This document shows positions 1-6,896 of a stretch of DNA of 14,022 nt, in pieces (position 1 is the first letter of the stretch; every line of letters begins with the position of its first letter). Source of the stretch: an uncultured Eubacteriales bacterium. Its GTDB lineage: Bacteria; Bacillota; Clostridia; Oscillospirales; CAG-272. The stretch lies in NCBI GenBank assembly GCA_900554225.1, contig USGH01000037.1, positions 1 to 14,022 on the forward strand, read 5' to 3'. The notes under the pieces are model-generated. The model worked only from the letters and a program-made list of their open reading frames with translations, had not been told where the DNA came from and did no database searches. A program made the position numbers and the translations under genes.

Positions 1-1132
1 CCTTGCCGGAGCGGGGATCGCGCTTGCAGATATTCATAATATGCTGAATGACTTCCTCATTGGAGGTGGCAACGGTCGCGCTCATCCAGTTGGTGGCATC
101 GATGTCGGTGCAGAACTTGTCGGGATTGCCGTATTCGCCGTTTGTCGCCTGTGCCGCGATCGCCTTCCACATATCCCAGGATTCGCCATAGCCGTTTTGC
201 AGATGGCTGAGATCCGGTGCGTGTGTCTGATCGCCGTAGCAGGAGGTATCGGTGCAGCAGCCGTTGGTAATGAACACGAGATCGTCCTCAATGAGATCGA
301 TGGTCTGTGTCTCGCCATCCTTGACGTAGACGATCTGCCGTGCGATTTTCTTGTCGCCGACCGTTTCGATCACGACGTTCTTCACATCCATACCGTATTC
401 GATCCGGACGCCATGGGCTTCCAGATACTTTACAAGCGGCAGGATCATGCTTTCGTACTGGTTGTATTTTGTGAACCGGAGCGCGCTGAAATCCGGCAGA
501 CCGTCGATGTGGTGGACGTAGCGGCAGAGGTATCGCTTCATCTCCAGTGCGCTTGACCAACGCTGGAACGCGAACATCGTCTGCCAGTAGAGCCAGAAAT
601 TCGTGCTCCAGAACGATTCCGGCAATACATCCGAGATCTTCTTATCCTCCAGCTCCGTATCCGGTGTGATGAACAGCTTGGAAAGAGCCATAGCCGATTC
701 CTTATCCAGCTCGAATTTTTTATCGGTATGGGCATCCTCCCCACAGTTTACCGTTGCACGGCAGAGAGAATAGTTCGGGTCGTGCTTGTTCAGCCAGTAG
801 TATTCATCCAAAACGGAGATGCCGGGCGTTTCGATGGACGGTACATCGCGGAAGGTGTCCCACATCACCTCAAAATGGTTGTCCATTTCTCTGCCGCCGC
901 GCATGAAGAATCCCTTGGTAACATCCTTTCTGCCATCGCAGCTGCCGCCTGCCAGCTCCAGCTTTTCCAGCAGATGAATGTGTTCGCCCTTCATCTGCCC
1001 GTCGCGTACCAGATAGAACGCTGCGGTCAGACCGGCGAGTCCTGTGCCGATGATGTATGCCGATTTCTTGTCCACATCCTTCGGCTTCTCCGGGTGTGCA
1101 AATGCTTCATAGGTTCCTGCGCCGTAATACAT
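1..1132 (-). CDS. ohyA: Oleate hydratase, 3' end cut by window edge
   Basis: FAD-dependent oleate hydratase (once called 67-kDa myosin-cross-reactive antigen), which adds water to the cis double bond of unsaturated fatty acids to give hydroxy fatty acids, a way to detoxify host or dietary oleate. Translated by eye from the minus strand; 377 residues are visible, while the family usually has about 560-650, so the C-terminal third lies outside. Seen: a dinucleotide-binding GTGLAG loop (residues 29-34) with acidic E56 ending the next strand, and the family signature RGGREMDNHFEVMWD (78-92). By spacing, E82 and Y201 correspond to the catalytic Glu and Tyr known in the characterised Elizabethkingia enzyme. 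The start is preceded by GGGAGG five bases upstream. Its own promoter lies at 1224-1252. A TetR regulator precedes it on the same strand and may control it (inference). Family assignment is very secure. Confidence 0.95.
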   Translation of the reverse strand, partial: MYYGAGTYEAFAHPEKPKDVDKKSAYIIGTGLAGLTAAFYLVRDGQMKGEHIHLLEKLELAGGSCDGRKDVTKGFFMRGGREMDNHFEVMWDTFRDVPSIETPGISVLDEYYWLNKHDPNYSLCRATVNCGEDAHTDKKFELDKESAMALSKLFITPDTELEDKKISDVLPESFWSTNFWLYWQTMFAFQRWSSALEMKRYLCRYVHHIDGLPDFSALRFTKYNQYESMILPLVKYLEAHGVRIEYGMDVKNVVIETVGDKKIARQIVYVKDGETQTIDLIEDDLVFITNGCCTDTSCYGDQTHAPDLSHLQNGYGESWDMWKAIAAQATNGEYGNPDKFCTDIDATNWMSATVATSNEEVIQHIMNICKRDPRSGK

Positions 1133-1223
1133 AGTAATCCTCCCGACCATTTCGGTCTCATGTCCGCCTGAAATCAGAATCTCTCTGCTCCAGCGGACGC
1201 TTTGTTTTTTTCTTTGTGCCTAT

Positions 1224-1252
1224 AGTATACCCGAATTGCGGCAGTTTTACAA
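1224..1252 (-). promoter_or_regulatory. Sigma-A type promoter of oleate hydratase
   Basis: On the minus strand: -35 TTGTAA (1252-1247), a 17-base spacer, and -10 TATACT (1229-1224). The start codon lies about 90 bases further on. It sits just downstream of the terminator of the TetR gene, so ohyA can be expressed independently of that gene. Confidence 0.7.
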
Positions 1253-1257
1253 TAAAC

Positions 1258-1294
1258 AGAAAAGGCTCCGTGATAAAGGTCTTATCACAGAGCC
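1258..1294 (-). terminator. Terminator hairpin behind the TetR gene (possible operator)
   Basis: Arms GGCTC/GAGCC and GTGATAA/TTATCAC are separated by a single C-A mismatch and close on a 5-base loop. On the minus strand the stem is followed by TTTTCTGT, the layout of an intrinsic terminator for the TetR gene, which ends 42 bases before. The inner 19 bases are also a DNA palindrome (7+5+7) lying 11 bases upstream of the ohyA -35 box, so a second role as a regulator binding site is possible but unproved. Confidence 0.65.
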
Positions 1295-1336
1295 ATAAGG
1301 TGTAAAAAAACTTATCAAAACGGCAAAATTGATGGG

Positions 1337-1891
1337 CTATACACGGAAGCGTTCCAACGCCGGACGGATGGAGTCACGGATGAGTGTAGCGAGCCTTCCG
1401 ACGATTGTCTCCGGATCCTCACGCATATCGTCCCGGATCCAGTCGAGCATCAGCCCGATAAAGATGTAGCCGTACACCTGTGCGATAAACGCTTTGTCCT
1501 CGTCGCGCACCGTGAGTCCGGCGCATTCTTCTTCGATCACGCCCATGATGAGACTGTCCACAGGCGGTTTCAGATACTTCTCCACCTGTCCCTGGTCTAC
1601 GCAGCGGTACACATTGAGGATAAACGGCTTATTCTCCCGAGCCGCTTCAAAAATCTGTAAAAATCCCTCCTGCCACGTGTCGTAGGTCTTTTTTTCATCG
1701 AGAGCCTTGCGTGCATCCTCCAGACACGACCATTCTACAAGGTCATAAATATCCTTGAAATGGTAGTAGAAGGTCATGCGATTGATCCCGCAGTCCTCTG
1801 CAATATCGTTGATGGTGATTTTGGTCAGCGGTTTTTTCAGAAGCAAGTTTTTGAGCGACTGTTCGAGCGCACGTTTGGTGATCTGGGACAT
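1337..1891 (-). CDS. TetR/AcrR-family transcriptional regulator (DhaS-like)
   Basis: A 184-residue one-component DNA-binding regulator. The N-terminal domain has the TetR helix-turn-helix (about residues 25-47: TINDIAEDCGINRMTFYYHF, followed by KDIYDLVEW), and this exact style together with the short C-terminal half matches the DhaS-like branch with a TetR_C_8 type ligand domain. The start at 1891 is chosen over an in-frame codon at 1993 because AAGGAGG lies six bases upstream and because homologues begin with SQITK just before the first helix; the longer reading would run back across the promoter. The gene is transcribed toward oleate hydratase from a promoter at 1927-1955 that carries an inverted repeat over the -10 box, suggesting autorepression. 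Control of ohyA in response to fatty acids is a plausible inference; the ligand cannot be read from sequence. Confidence 0.9.
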   Translation of the reverse strand: MSQITKRALEQSLKNLLLKKPLTKITINDIAEDCGINRMTFYYHFKDIYDLVEWSCLEDARKALDEKKTYDTWQEGFLQIFEAARENKPFILNVYRCVDQGQVEKYLKPPVDSLIMGVIEEECAGLTVRDEDKAFIAQVYGYIFIGLMLDWIRDDMREDPETIVGRLATLIRDSIRPALERFRV

Positions 1892-1913
1892 GGGAGACCT
1901 CCTTATGTTTTGG

Positions 1914-1955
1914 ATGCTATACGTGCATTGTAGCATAGGACGGGAAAATTTGCAA
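1914..1955 (-). promoter_or_regulatory. Promoter of the TetR gene with inverted-repeat operator
   Basis: Minus strand: -35 TTGCAA (1955-1950), 17-base spacer, -10 TACAAT (1932-1927). A 23-base inverted repeat with six-base arms ATGCTA/TAGCAT (1914-1919 and 1931-1936) spans the -10 box. This placement is typical of a TetR-family autoregulatory operator; that role is inferred. Confidence 0.7.
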
Positions 1956-2055
1956 GGGCTGGAATGTGAACAGGAAAAGAACCTTTCCGCCAAAATATAG
2001 AAAGATTCTGCGATCAGGTGGATCGTTGCAGCGCATCCATGGGAAAAATGCGTAC

Positions 2056-2089
2056 AAAAAGGACTCCCCGGTATACGGAAAGTCCTTTT
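2056..2089 (-). terminator. Terminator of the araB-trpS-dehydrogenase operon
   Basis: Nine-base arms AAAAGGACT (2057-2065) and AGTCCTTTT (2081-2089), with a smaller inner CCG/CGG pairing. On the minus strand the stem ends in TTTTTG. It starts 12 bases after the dehydrogenase stop codon. The symmetric A and T tails mean it could also stop transcription from the other side. Confidence 0.85.
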
Positions 2090-2101
2090 GCAAACGTAGA
2101 T

Positions 2102-3379
2102 TTATCTGTCAGCCAGTTCGAGAACGCGCCGTTCCGCTTCCGCGCACCACAGACCGCCTGCGTTCTTGCAGATCCGGTCGAGATCGGAGAACAGCTCACC
2201 AAGCTCTGTGCCCTTATGCTCCTCGGCAGCCTTGCCAAAATCCTCAATGGCGGTCAGCGGCAGGGAAATGTGCGTGTAGATGAGCTTCTTGCCGCCCTTG
2301 ATCTCCGTCAGATGCTTCGTCGTTTCCGCAACGGCATCCAGACCGCCGATGTGGGTGATCATGCCGGCGGGATTGATCTTCTTTTCGCTCATCAGCTGGA
2401 TGGATTCGCGCATATCGTCCGTGTTGCCGCCGGAGGTGCCGACGATGTGGGTCGCGCCGTAGTGAACGTTGTAGAAGTTGAACATCGCGGAGAACTGCGG
2501 ATTGGTCGGACCGGCAAAGAAGTTCAGACAGCCGTCCCGTGCAAGCAGTGCGTCGCCCATTTCCACAACCGGCTTTACAGGTGCATATACGAATACGTCG
2601 TCAAAGCCTTCGCCATCGGTCAGCGCACGGATCGCCTCAACCGGATCGCCGACTGCGTTTGTGTTCATGTATACGAGCTTGACGCCGTTTGCCGCCGCGT
2701 CTGCCACGGTGGTGAGCTGTGCCGCTCTTGCCAGACGCGCTTCATCGATGTCGGTTATGACGAGAAGCTTCGGCGGATTGCCGCCATGGATCGCATAGTC
2801 CGCACAGCCCAGACCCATCGGACCGGCACCTGCGAGAATCGCCATGTTTCCTCTCGGCTTGCAGCCCATCGTGTGCTCATACACACTGGGCTTGCCGTGG
2901 TAATTCGCATGAAATCCGCCTACGATGCAGCTCATCGGCTCGGTCAGGCTGCCATAGAAGAATGCGTCGCCGTCATAGGGCAGGAGACAGCCGCAGAGCA
3001 TGACCTCTTCCGGGATCACGACATAGGTCGCGTCGCCGCCGATGTGCGGGTAAGAGTATCCGGGAGAGAACAGGGAACCCTTGTAATTGAGTGCAGGCTG
3101 GATGACAAATTTGTCGCCGGGCTTGAACTGATCCTGCCACTTCGCGCCGACCTCTACGATATAGCCGCAGAACTCGTGACCGATGATGACCGGATTGTCC
3201 GCCACGTCGTTCGGCACTCTTTTGTGATCCGCGCCTTGGGATGTTGCCTTGTAGGAGGACATGCAGATGCTGTCGGAGACCACATACGCGAGGATTTCTC
3301 CCTCTTCGATCGGCGGAAGCTCAAATTCCTCCATCCGCAGATCCATTTTGCCGTACAATCTGACTGCTTTGGTTTTCAT
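2102..3379 (-). CDS. Zinc-type MDR dehydrogenase, L-sorbose-1-phosphate reductase-like
   Basis: A 425-residue medium-chain dehydrogenase/reductase. It probably interconverts a keto-sugar (or its phosphate) and a polyol with NAD(P)H in the cytoplasm; the closest named family I recognise is L-sorbose-1-phosphate reductase (SorE-like), but the substrate is not certain. Seen: catalytic-zinc ligands C39, H68-E69 (GHEF) and probably E147 (TEPMSC), no four-cysteine structural-zinc lobe, and a Rossmann loop GAGPMG (184-189) with D210 ending the second strand. The family stretch NFYNVHYGATHIVGTSGGNT is present. AGAGG lies upstream of the ATG. It is the last gene of a unit with trpS (48-base gap, no hairpin) and ribulokinase, which supports a role in pentose or polyol use. 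A terminator follows directly. Confidence 0.85.
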   Translation of the reverse strand: MKTKAVRLYGKMDLRMEEFELPPIEEGEILAYVVSDSICMSSYKATSQGADHKRVPNDVADNPVIIGHEFCGYIVEVGAKWQDQFKPGDKFVIQPALNYKGSLFSPGYSYPHIGGDATYVVIPEEVMLCGCLLPYDGDAFFYGSLTEPMSCIVGGFHANYHGKPSVYEHTMGCKPRGNMAILAGAGPMGLGCADYAIHGGNPPKLLVITDIDEARLARAAQLTTVADAAANGVKLVYMNTNAVGDPVEAIRALTDGEGFDDVFVYAPVKPVVEMGDALLARDGCLNFFAGPTNPQFSAMFNFYNVHYGATHIVGTSGGNTDDMRESIQLMSEKKINPAGMITHIGGLDAVAETTKHLTEIKGGKKLIYTHISLPLTAIEDFGKAAEEHKGTELGELFSDLDRICKNAGGLWCAEAERRVLELADR

Positions 3380-3427
3380 GTTTTTCTAACCTCTTTATAT
3401 GAAATGTAGGGTTTTCGTATTGCGATG

Positions 3428-4432
3428 TCACCGGGGCAGCTCTACGAAGCCGATCTTGCGGTACACCTTGGACATGGTGCGTCTTGCCATGTACGCCGCT
3501 GCCTCCGCACCTTCCTTCATGATCGATTCGAGATATGCCTTGTCCGCGGAAAGACGCGCAAATTCGTTTTGTACGCCGGAGAGCGCGTCTGCACACGCTT
3601 CACCGACCGCCAGCTTGAAATCGCCATAGCCTACGCCGGAGAATTCGCGTTCGATTTCGTCCATGGATTTGCCGGTGAACGCGCCGTAGATGGACATCAG
3701 GTTCATGATGCCGTCCTTGCCCTCGCCACGGCAGATCTCAGAGCCGGAGTCCGTGACCGCGCGCTTGAATTTGCGGATGATCACATCGCGGGGATCGAGA
3801 ATGCGCACTACGGCGTTTTCGTTTTCATCGGATTTGGACATTTTTTTTGTCGGATCGGCAAGGGACATGATCTTTGCCGTCGTCGTCGGAATGTATCCGT
3901 CCGGAACCACGAAGGTCTCGCCGTACACCTGATTGAAACGTTCCGCAATGTTGCGCGCCAGCTCCAGATGCTGCTTCTGGTCCACGCCGACCGGAACAAG
4001 CTCCGTCTGGTAAAGGAGAATGTCGGCAGCCATCAGAGCGGGATAGGTGAACAGTCCGGCGTTGATGTTGTCGGCGTTTTTCGCACTCTTATCCTTGAAC
4101 TGCGTCATGCGGGAGAGCTCGCCGAACATCGTGTAGCAGTCGAGGATCCAGCCAAGCTCGGCATGTGCGGGTACATGGCTCTGGACAAAAAGAATGTTTT
4201 TCTCTGGATCGAGTCCGCACGCCAAATACAGCGCAAGCGTGTCGTAGGTCCGCTTCCGCAGCTCTGCCGGATTCTGACGCACCGTGATCGCGTGTTCGTT
4301 GACGACGCAGTAGAGACAGCAGTATTCATCGGAGAATGCGCTGAAATTCTTGATTGCGCCGAGATAGTTGCCGATGGTCAGGCTGCCGGACGGCTGTACG
4401 CCCGAAAACACGACCTTTTTATCCTTGAACAT
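3428..4432 (-). CDS. trpS: Tryptophanyl-tRNA synthetase
   Basis: Class Ic aminoacyl-tRNA synthetase that charges tRNA-Trp with tryptophan. It has 334 residues, normal for bacterial TrpS. Seen: SGVQPSGSLTIGNYLGA at the N-terminus, where TIGN (19-22) is the HIGH-type ATP signature; the tryptophan-pocket region MAADILLYQTELVPVGVDQKQH (about 134-155); and KMSKS (197-201). I chose ATG at 4432 over an in-frame GTG at 4441 because GAGGTG (4446-4441) is correctly spaced only for the ATG. That ribosome binding site lies immediately behind the ribulokinase stop codon, 17 bases between genes, so the two are almost surely cotranscribed. No T-box leader is seen before it, although trpS genes of Firmicutes often have one. 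The placement among sugar genes is odd; the protein itself looks intact and ordinary. Confidence 0.95.
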   Translation of the reverse strand: MFKDKKVVFSGVQPSGSLTIGNYLGAIKNFSAFSDEYCCLYCVVNEHAITVRQNPAELRKRTYDTLALYLACGLDPEKNILFVQSHVPAHAELGWILDCYTMFGELSRMTQFKDKSAKNADNINAGLFTYPALMAADILLYQTELVPVGVDQKQHLELARNIAERFNQVYGETFVVPDGYIPTTTAKIMSLADPTKKMSKSDENENAVVRILDPRDVIIRKFKRAVTDSGSEICRGEGKDGIMNLMSIYGAFTGKSMDEIEREFSGVGYGDFKLAVGEACADALSGVQNEFARLSADKAYLESIMKEGAEAAAYMARRTMSKVYRKIGFVELPR

Positions 4433-4449
4433 AAATAACACACCTCAAT

Positions 4450-6165
4450 CTATTCTTTTGTGAAAATCGATTCTATCTCTCTGCCCGTGCCTGTGGATTG
4501 CCTCTCCCGGATCGCGCGCAGCCGTTTCATTACATTGTTTTCTCCTCTGCCGAAATAATCGTGTAAGAGCAGATATTCCGCGTACAGAGTGTTGTACACC
4601 CTTGTTTTTGCGGAATCATGGCGGTACACCACATCGGTCAAGCGACCCATGGCGGCAGACGCCTCGTTGACGGTGGCGTATCCCCTCTCTCCCGCGGCAG
4701 TCGCGCCGAATATCGCAGCACCGAGTGCACTGGAGCCACCCGCGATCCGGATGTCCATCCCCAGAACGTCGGCGTACAGCTGCATCACAAACGGACTCTT
4801 CTCCGCAATACCGCCGGTTGCGATAAACTCCTCCACCGGAACACCATTCTCACGGAAATTCTCAACGATCTTCCGTGTTCCAAAAGCGGTCGCCTCCACC
4901 AGCGCACGATAGACCTCCTCCGCGCGGGTCGTCAGGGTCATCCCGATGAGCAGCCCGGACAGATCCGCGTCCACCAGCACCGAACGATTGCCGTTCCACC
5001 AGTCGAGCGCGAGCAGTCCCGATTCTCCCGGATACAGCCGCTCCGCCTTTTCGGAGAGCAGGGCAATGACGGACAGATTCCGTGCCGCCGCTTCCTTTTT
5101 ATACGATTCCGGCGTGAAGTGCTCTGCGACCCATGCGAAATGATCGCCGACGCAGCATTGTCCCGCCTCAAATCCGTATAGTCCCGGCATCATTCCGTTC
5201 CGCACAAAACCGCTCGCACCGGGTACCGGATGACCAAACGATTCCATGAGCATATGACACGTGGAGGTTCCCATGATGGCAAGGAGCTGTCCCGATTGAT
5301 GGACACCGGCGGCAGGTACGGCGGCATGACCGTCAATCACCGCGACGGATACTGCACAGTCTGTGGTCAATCCGGTTTTTGCTGCCCACTCCAGCGTGAG
5401 ATACCCGGCACGGCTGCCGATTGGCTGCACGGGAATATGCGCACCCCATTTTTCTGCGGCGACATTCTGGAGACCCGGCTCCAGCGCGGATAAGAATGCG
5501 GGGGAGGGATACCCATCGTCGGTGTACAGCCCCTTGTAGCCCGTCATGCAGGAGTTGCGCGTCTGGTTGCCGGTGAGCTGCCATACGATCCAGTCGCCCG
5601 CTTCCACGAAATAATCCGCTGCGTCGTATACCGCGGGAGCCTCCGTATACAGTTCCATCGTTTTGGGAAGGAGCCATTCGCTGGAGATCTTCCCGCCGTA
5701 GACATCCAGCCATTTTTCGCCCCGTTCCCTTGCCAGCGCGTTGATCCGATTGGCGTATGGCTGTGCGGCGTGATGCTTCCATAGCTTGACATACGCGTGC
5801 GGCTCGGCGGCAAAGGCGGCATTGCGGCAAAGCGGGACTCCGTTTTTATAAACCGGCAGTGGAGAACAGGCGGTGAAATCGATGCCCAATCCGACAATCG
5901 CGGCAGGATCCACTCCGGTATCCGCAAGAAGACGCGGGATCGTGCGGCAGAGAACCTCTATGTAATCGTCCGGATGCTGTAGGGCATAATCGCCGGGTAG
6001 CTTTTGGGATACACCGGGACATGGCGCAAACGTATCGTCCATCACGCCGTGCGGATATTCATACACGGCACAGGCGATCTCCGCACCGTCCGACAATCGG
6101 CAAAGCAGCGCGCGACCGGAAAGGGTACCGAAGTCCAGACCAATGGCATAGCGTTCCGAGAGCAT
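4450..6165 (-). CDS. araB: Ribulokinase (FGGY family)
   Basis: ATP-dependent kinase of the FGGY family, phosphorylating ribulose (L-ribulose in arabinose breakdown; many AraB also accept D-ribulose or ribitol). It has 571 residues, close to the usual 555-570. Seen: phosphate-binding GLDFGTLSGRA (9-19), YEYPHGVMD shortly after, GIDFTACSPLPV, the AraB signature WKHHAAQPYANRIN, KISSEWLLPK, DWIVWQLTG and the later GTSTCHML adenosine-site motif. The start at 6165 follows GGGAGGA; an in-frame TTG at 6297 would add 44 residues with no ribosome binding site and no family counterpart. First gene of a unit with trpS and a sorbose-phosphate-reductase-like dehydrogenase. The usual partners araA and araD are not in the window, so arabinose as the actual substrate is uncertain. 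Confidence 0.93.
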   Translation of the reverse strand: MLSERYAIGLDFGTLSGRALLCRLSDGAEIACAVYEYPHGVMDDTFAPCPGVSQKLPGDYALQHPDDYIEVLCRTIPRLLADTGVDPAAIVGLGIDFTACSPLPVYKNGVPLCRNAAFAAEPHAYVKLWKHHAAQPYANRINALARERGEKWLDVYGGKISSEWLLPKTMELYTEAPAVYDAADYFVEAGDWIVWQLTGNQTRNSCMTGYKGLYTDDGYPSPAFLSALEPGLQNVAAEKWGAHIPVQPIGSRAGYLTLEWAAKTGLTTDCAVSVAVIDGHAAVPAAGVHQSGQLLAIMGTSTCHMLMESFGHPVPGASGFVRNGMMPGLYGFEAGQCCVGDHFAWVAEHFTPESYKKEAAARNLSVIALLSEKAERLYPGESGLLALDWWNGNRSVLVDADLSGLLIGMTLTTRAEEVYRALVEATAFGTRKIVENFRENGVPVEEFIATGGIAEKSPFVMQLYADVLGMDIRIAGGSSALGAAIFGATAAGERGYATVNEASAAMGRLTDVVYRHDSAKTRVYNTLYAEYLLLHDYFGRGENNVMKRLRAIRERQSTGTGREIESIFTKE

Positions 6166-6311
6166 GATGTTCCTCCCTCTCTCTCCGGCAAAACGCTGCG
6201 CTGCGGCTATTCCTGCATAAAACAATATGCCTGTCGATTTCGTGCAGGAGCCCCGTGGATGCAGCGTATGGATAGACAAAACGATTTCTGGATACAAAAA
6301 CCATATGATAC

Positions 6312-6340
6312 ATTATACCGTAAGTAGCTCGGGAAGTCAA
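6312..6340 (-). promoter_or_regulatory. Promoter of the araB operon
   Basis: Minus strand: -35 TTGACT (6340-6335), 17-base spacer, -10 TATAAT (6317-6312), a near-consensus sigma-A promoter. It leaves a leader of roughly 140 bases before the ribulokinase start. That leader contains competing short pairings (CCTGCA/TGCAGG and GCATA/TATGC), but I recognise no known riboswitch in it. Confidence 0.85.
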
Positions 6341-6410
6341 GCTTTTTCGACGGAAAATGGATACCTTGTTGTGCTATGGCAGATTCTTTACCCAAATTTG
6401 GCTATTTTCC

Positions 6411-6439
6411 TTGACTTTCTCCCGCCAATATGCTATAAT
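6411..6439 (+). promoter_or_regulatory. Promoter of tRNA-Ser
   Basis: -35 TTGACT (6411-6416), exactly 17 bases, -10 TATAAT (6434-6439); the tRNA begins 17 bases later. It diverges from the araB promoter, the two -35 boxes being 70 bases apart. Confidence 0.9.
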
Positions 6440-6456
6440 ACAACTGTTTTGAGTTT

Positions 6457-6543
6457 GGAGAGATGTCCGAGCGGTTTAAGGATCTGGTCTTGAAAACCAG
6501 CGAACATGCAAGTGTTCCGTGGGTTCGAACCCCACTCTCTCCG
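6457..6543 (+). tRNA. tRNA-Ser (anticodon UGA)
   Basis: 87-base class II tRNA. The acceptor stem is GGAGAGA (6457-6463) with TCTCTCC (6536-6542), then discriminator G. The anticodon stem CTGGT/ACCAG encloses the loop CTTGAAA with anticodon TGA at 6491-6493, reading UCA-type serine codons. A long variable arm (about GCGAACATGCAAGTGTTC) and the T arm GTGGG-TTCGAAC-CCCAC confirm serine type. The terminal CCA is not encoded. It has its own promoter and terminator, a single-gene unit. Confidence 0.97.
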
Positions 6544-6549
6544 TCCATA

Positions 6550-6592
6550 AGAGTCCACGAATGCTGTTCTACAGCGGGTGGGCTCTTTTTTT
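6550..6592 (+). terminator. Intrinsic terminator of tRNA-Ser
   Basis: Outer stem AGAGTCCAC/GTGGGCTCT (one G-U pair) with an inner stem GCTGT-TCT-ACAGC, followed by a run of seven T. It begins six bases after the tRNA. Confidence 0.92.
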
Positions 6593-6670
6593 GCGCGGAA
6601 AAGCTTATGTATGGCTTTGGCATAAAAACAACCGGAGGGCGGCATCTGTCCGATGATGGTGTCCGGATAA

Positions 6671-6713
6671 CAGGGTACAATACAATCCGCGCGCGGGTGT
6701 ATTCCCTGCTTTT
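6671..6713 (+). other. Hairpin in the tRNA-methyltransferase intergenic region
   Basis: CAGGG (6671-6675) pairs with CCCTG (6704-6708), and AATACA (6679-6684) with TGTATT (6698-6703). A three-base bulge lies on the left, the loop contains the self-complementary CCGCGCGCGG, and CTTTTG follows. It could be a backup terminator or a DNA element. Apart from this, the tRNA terminator and the promoter at 6757, I see nothing in the 353 bases between tRNA-Ser and the corrinoid protein gene. Confidence 0.45.
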
Positions 6714-6756
6714 GTCAGATTTGCGCGTGTCTCTTGTGAAAATTACAAAAAAAGAA

Positions 6757-6788
6757 TTGACAAACCATAGTCCCTATGATACAATAGG
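6757..6788 (+). promoter_or_regulatory. Promoter of the methyltransferase operon with overlapping palindromes
   Basis: Perfect -35 TTGACA (6757-6762), 17-base spacer, -10 TACAAT (6780-6785), the strongest promoter in the window. The spacer contains CATAG-TCC-CTATG (6765-6777), and CCTAT/ATAGG (6773-6777 and 6784-6788) form a second inverted repeat across the -10 box. These are good candidates for a repressor site, which would fit a substrate-induced operon; the regulator is not identified. Confidence 0.85.
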
Positions 6789-6834
6789 AACAAATCGTGC
6801 CATGCCATTTTCTATCCATACTGTGGTGCGCGGA

Positions 6835-6875
6835 GAATCCGGGATCGTACCGTCACATCCGTTTGCCGCGGATTC
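6835..6875 (+). other. Leader hairpin before the corrinoid protein gene
   Basis: Seven-base arms GAATCCG (6835-6841) and CGGATTC (6869-6875) with a 27-base loop, ending just before the AAAGGAAA ribosome binding site (6882-6889). The leader is only about 105 bases long and shows no B12 box, so it is not a cobalamin riboswitch. The hairpin may simply stabilise the 5' end. Confidence 0.4.
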
Positions 6876-6896
6876 AGCCAGAAAGGAAACAACGAT

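Noticed and set aside
2018..3409. A 463-codon open frame on the plus strand opposite the dehydrogenase
   Set aside because: It is the mirror of a gene with clear zinc-dehydrogenase motifs, shows no family resemblance itself, and runs through the operon terminator.
3425..4438. A 337-codon plus-strand frame opposite trpS
   Set aside because: The minus strand has TIGN and KMSKS signatures in the right places; the plus frame is a codon-bias shadow.
6166..6297. 44-residue N-terminal extension of ribulokinase from a TTG codon
   Set aside because: There is no ribosome binding site, no family counterpart, and a strong GGGAGGA precedes the ATG at 6165.
6166..6311. T-box or other tRNA-sensing leader controlling the operon that contains trpS
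   Set aside because: No T-box consensus or specifier-loop arrangement could be recognised; only short competing pairings are present.
6786..6896. Cobalamin riboswitch in the leader of the corrinoid operon
   Set aside because: The leader is only about 105 bases and has no recognisable B12 box; only a simple hairpin is visible.
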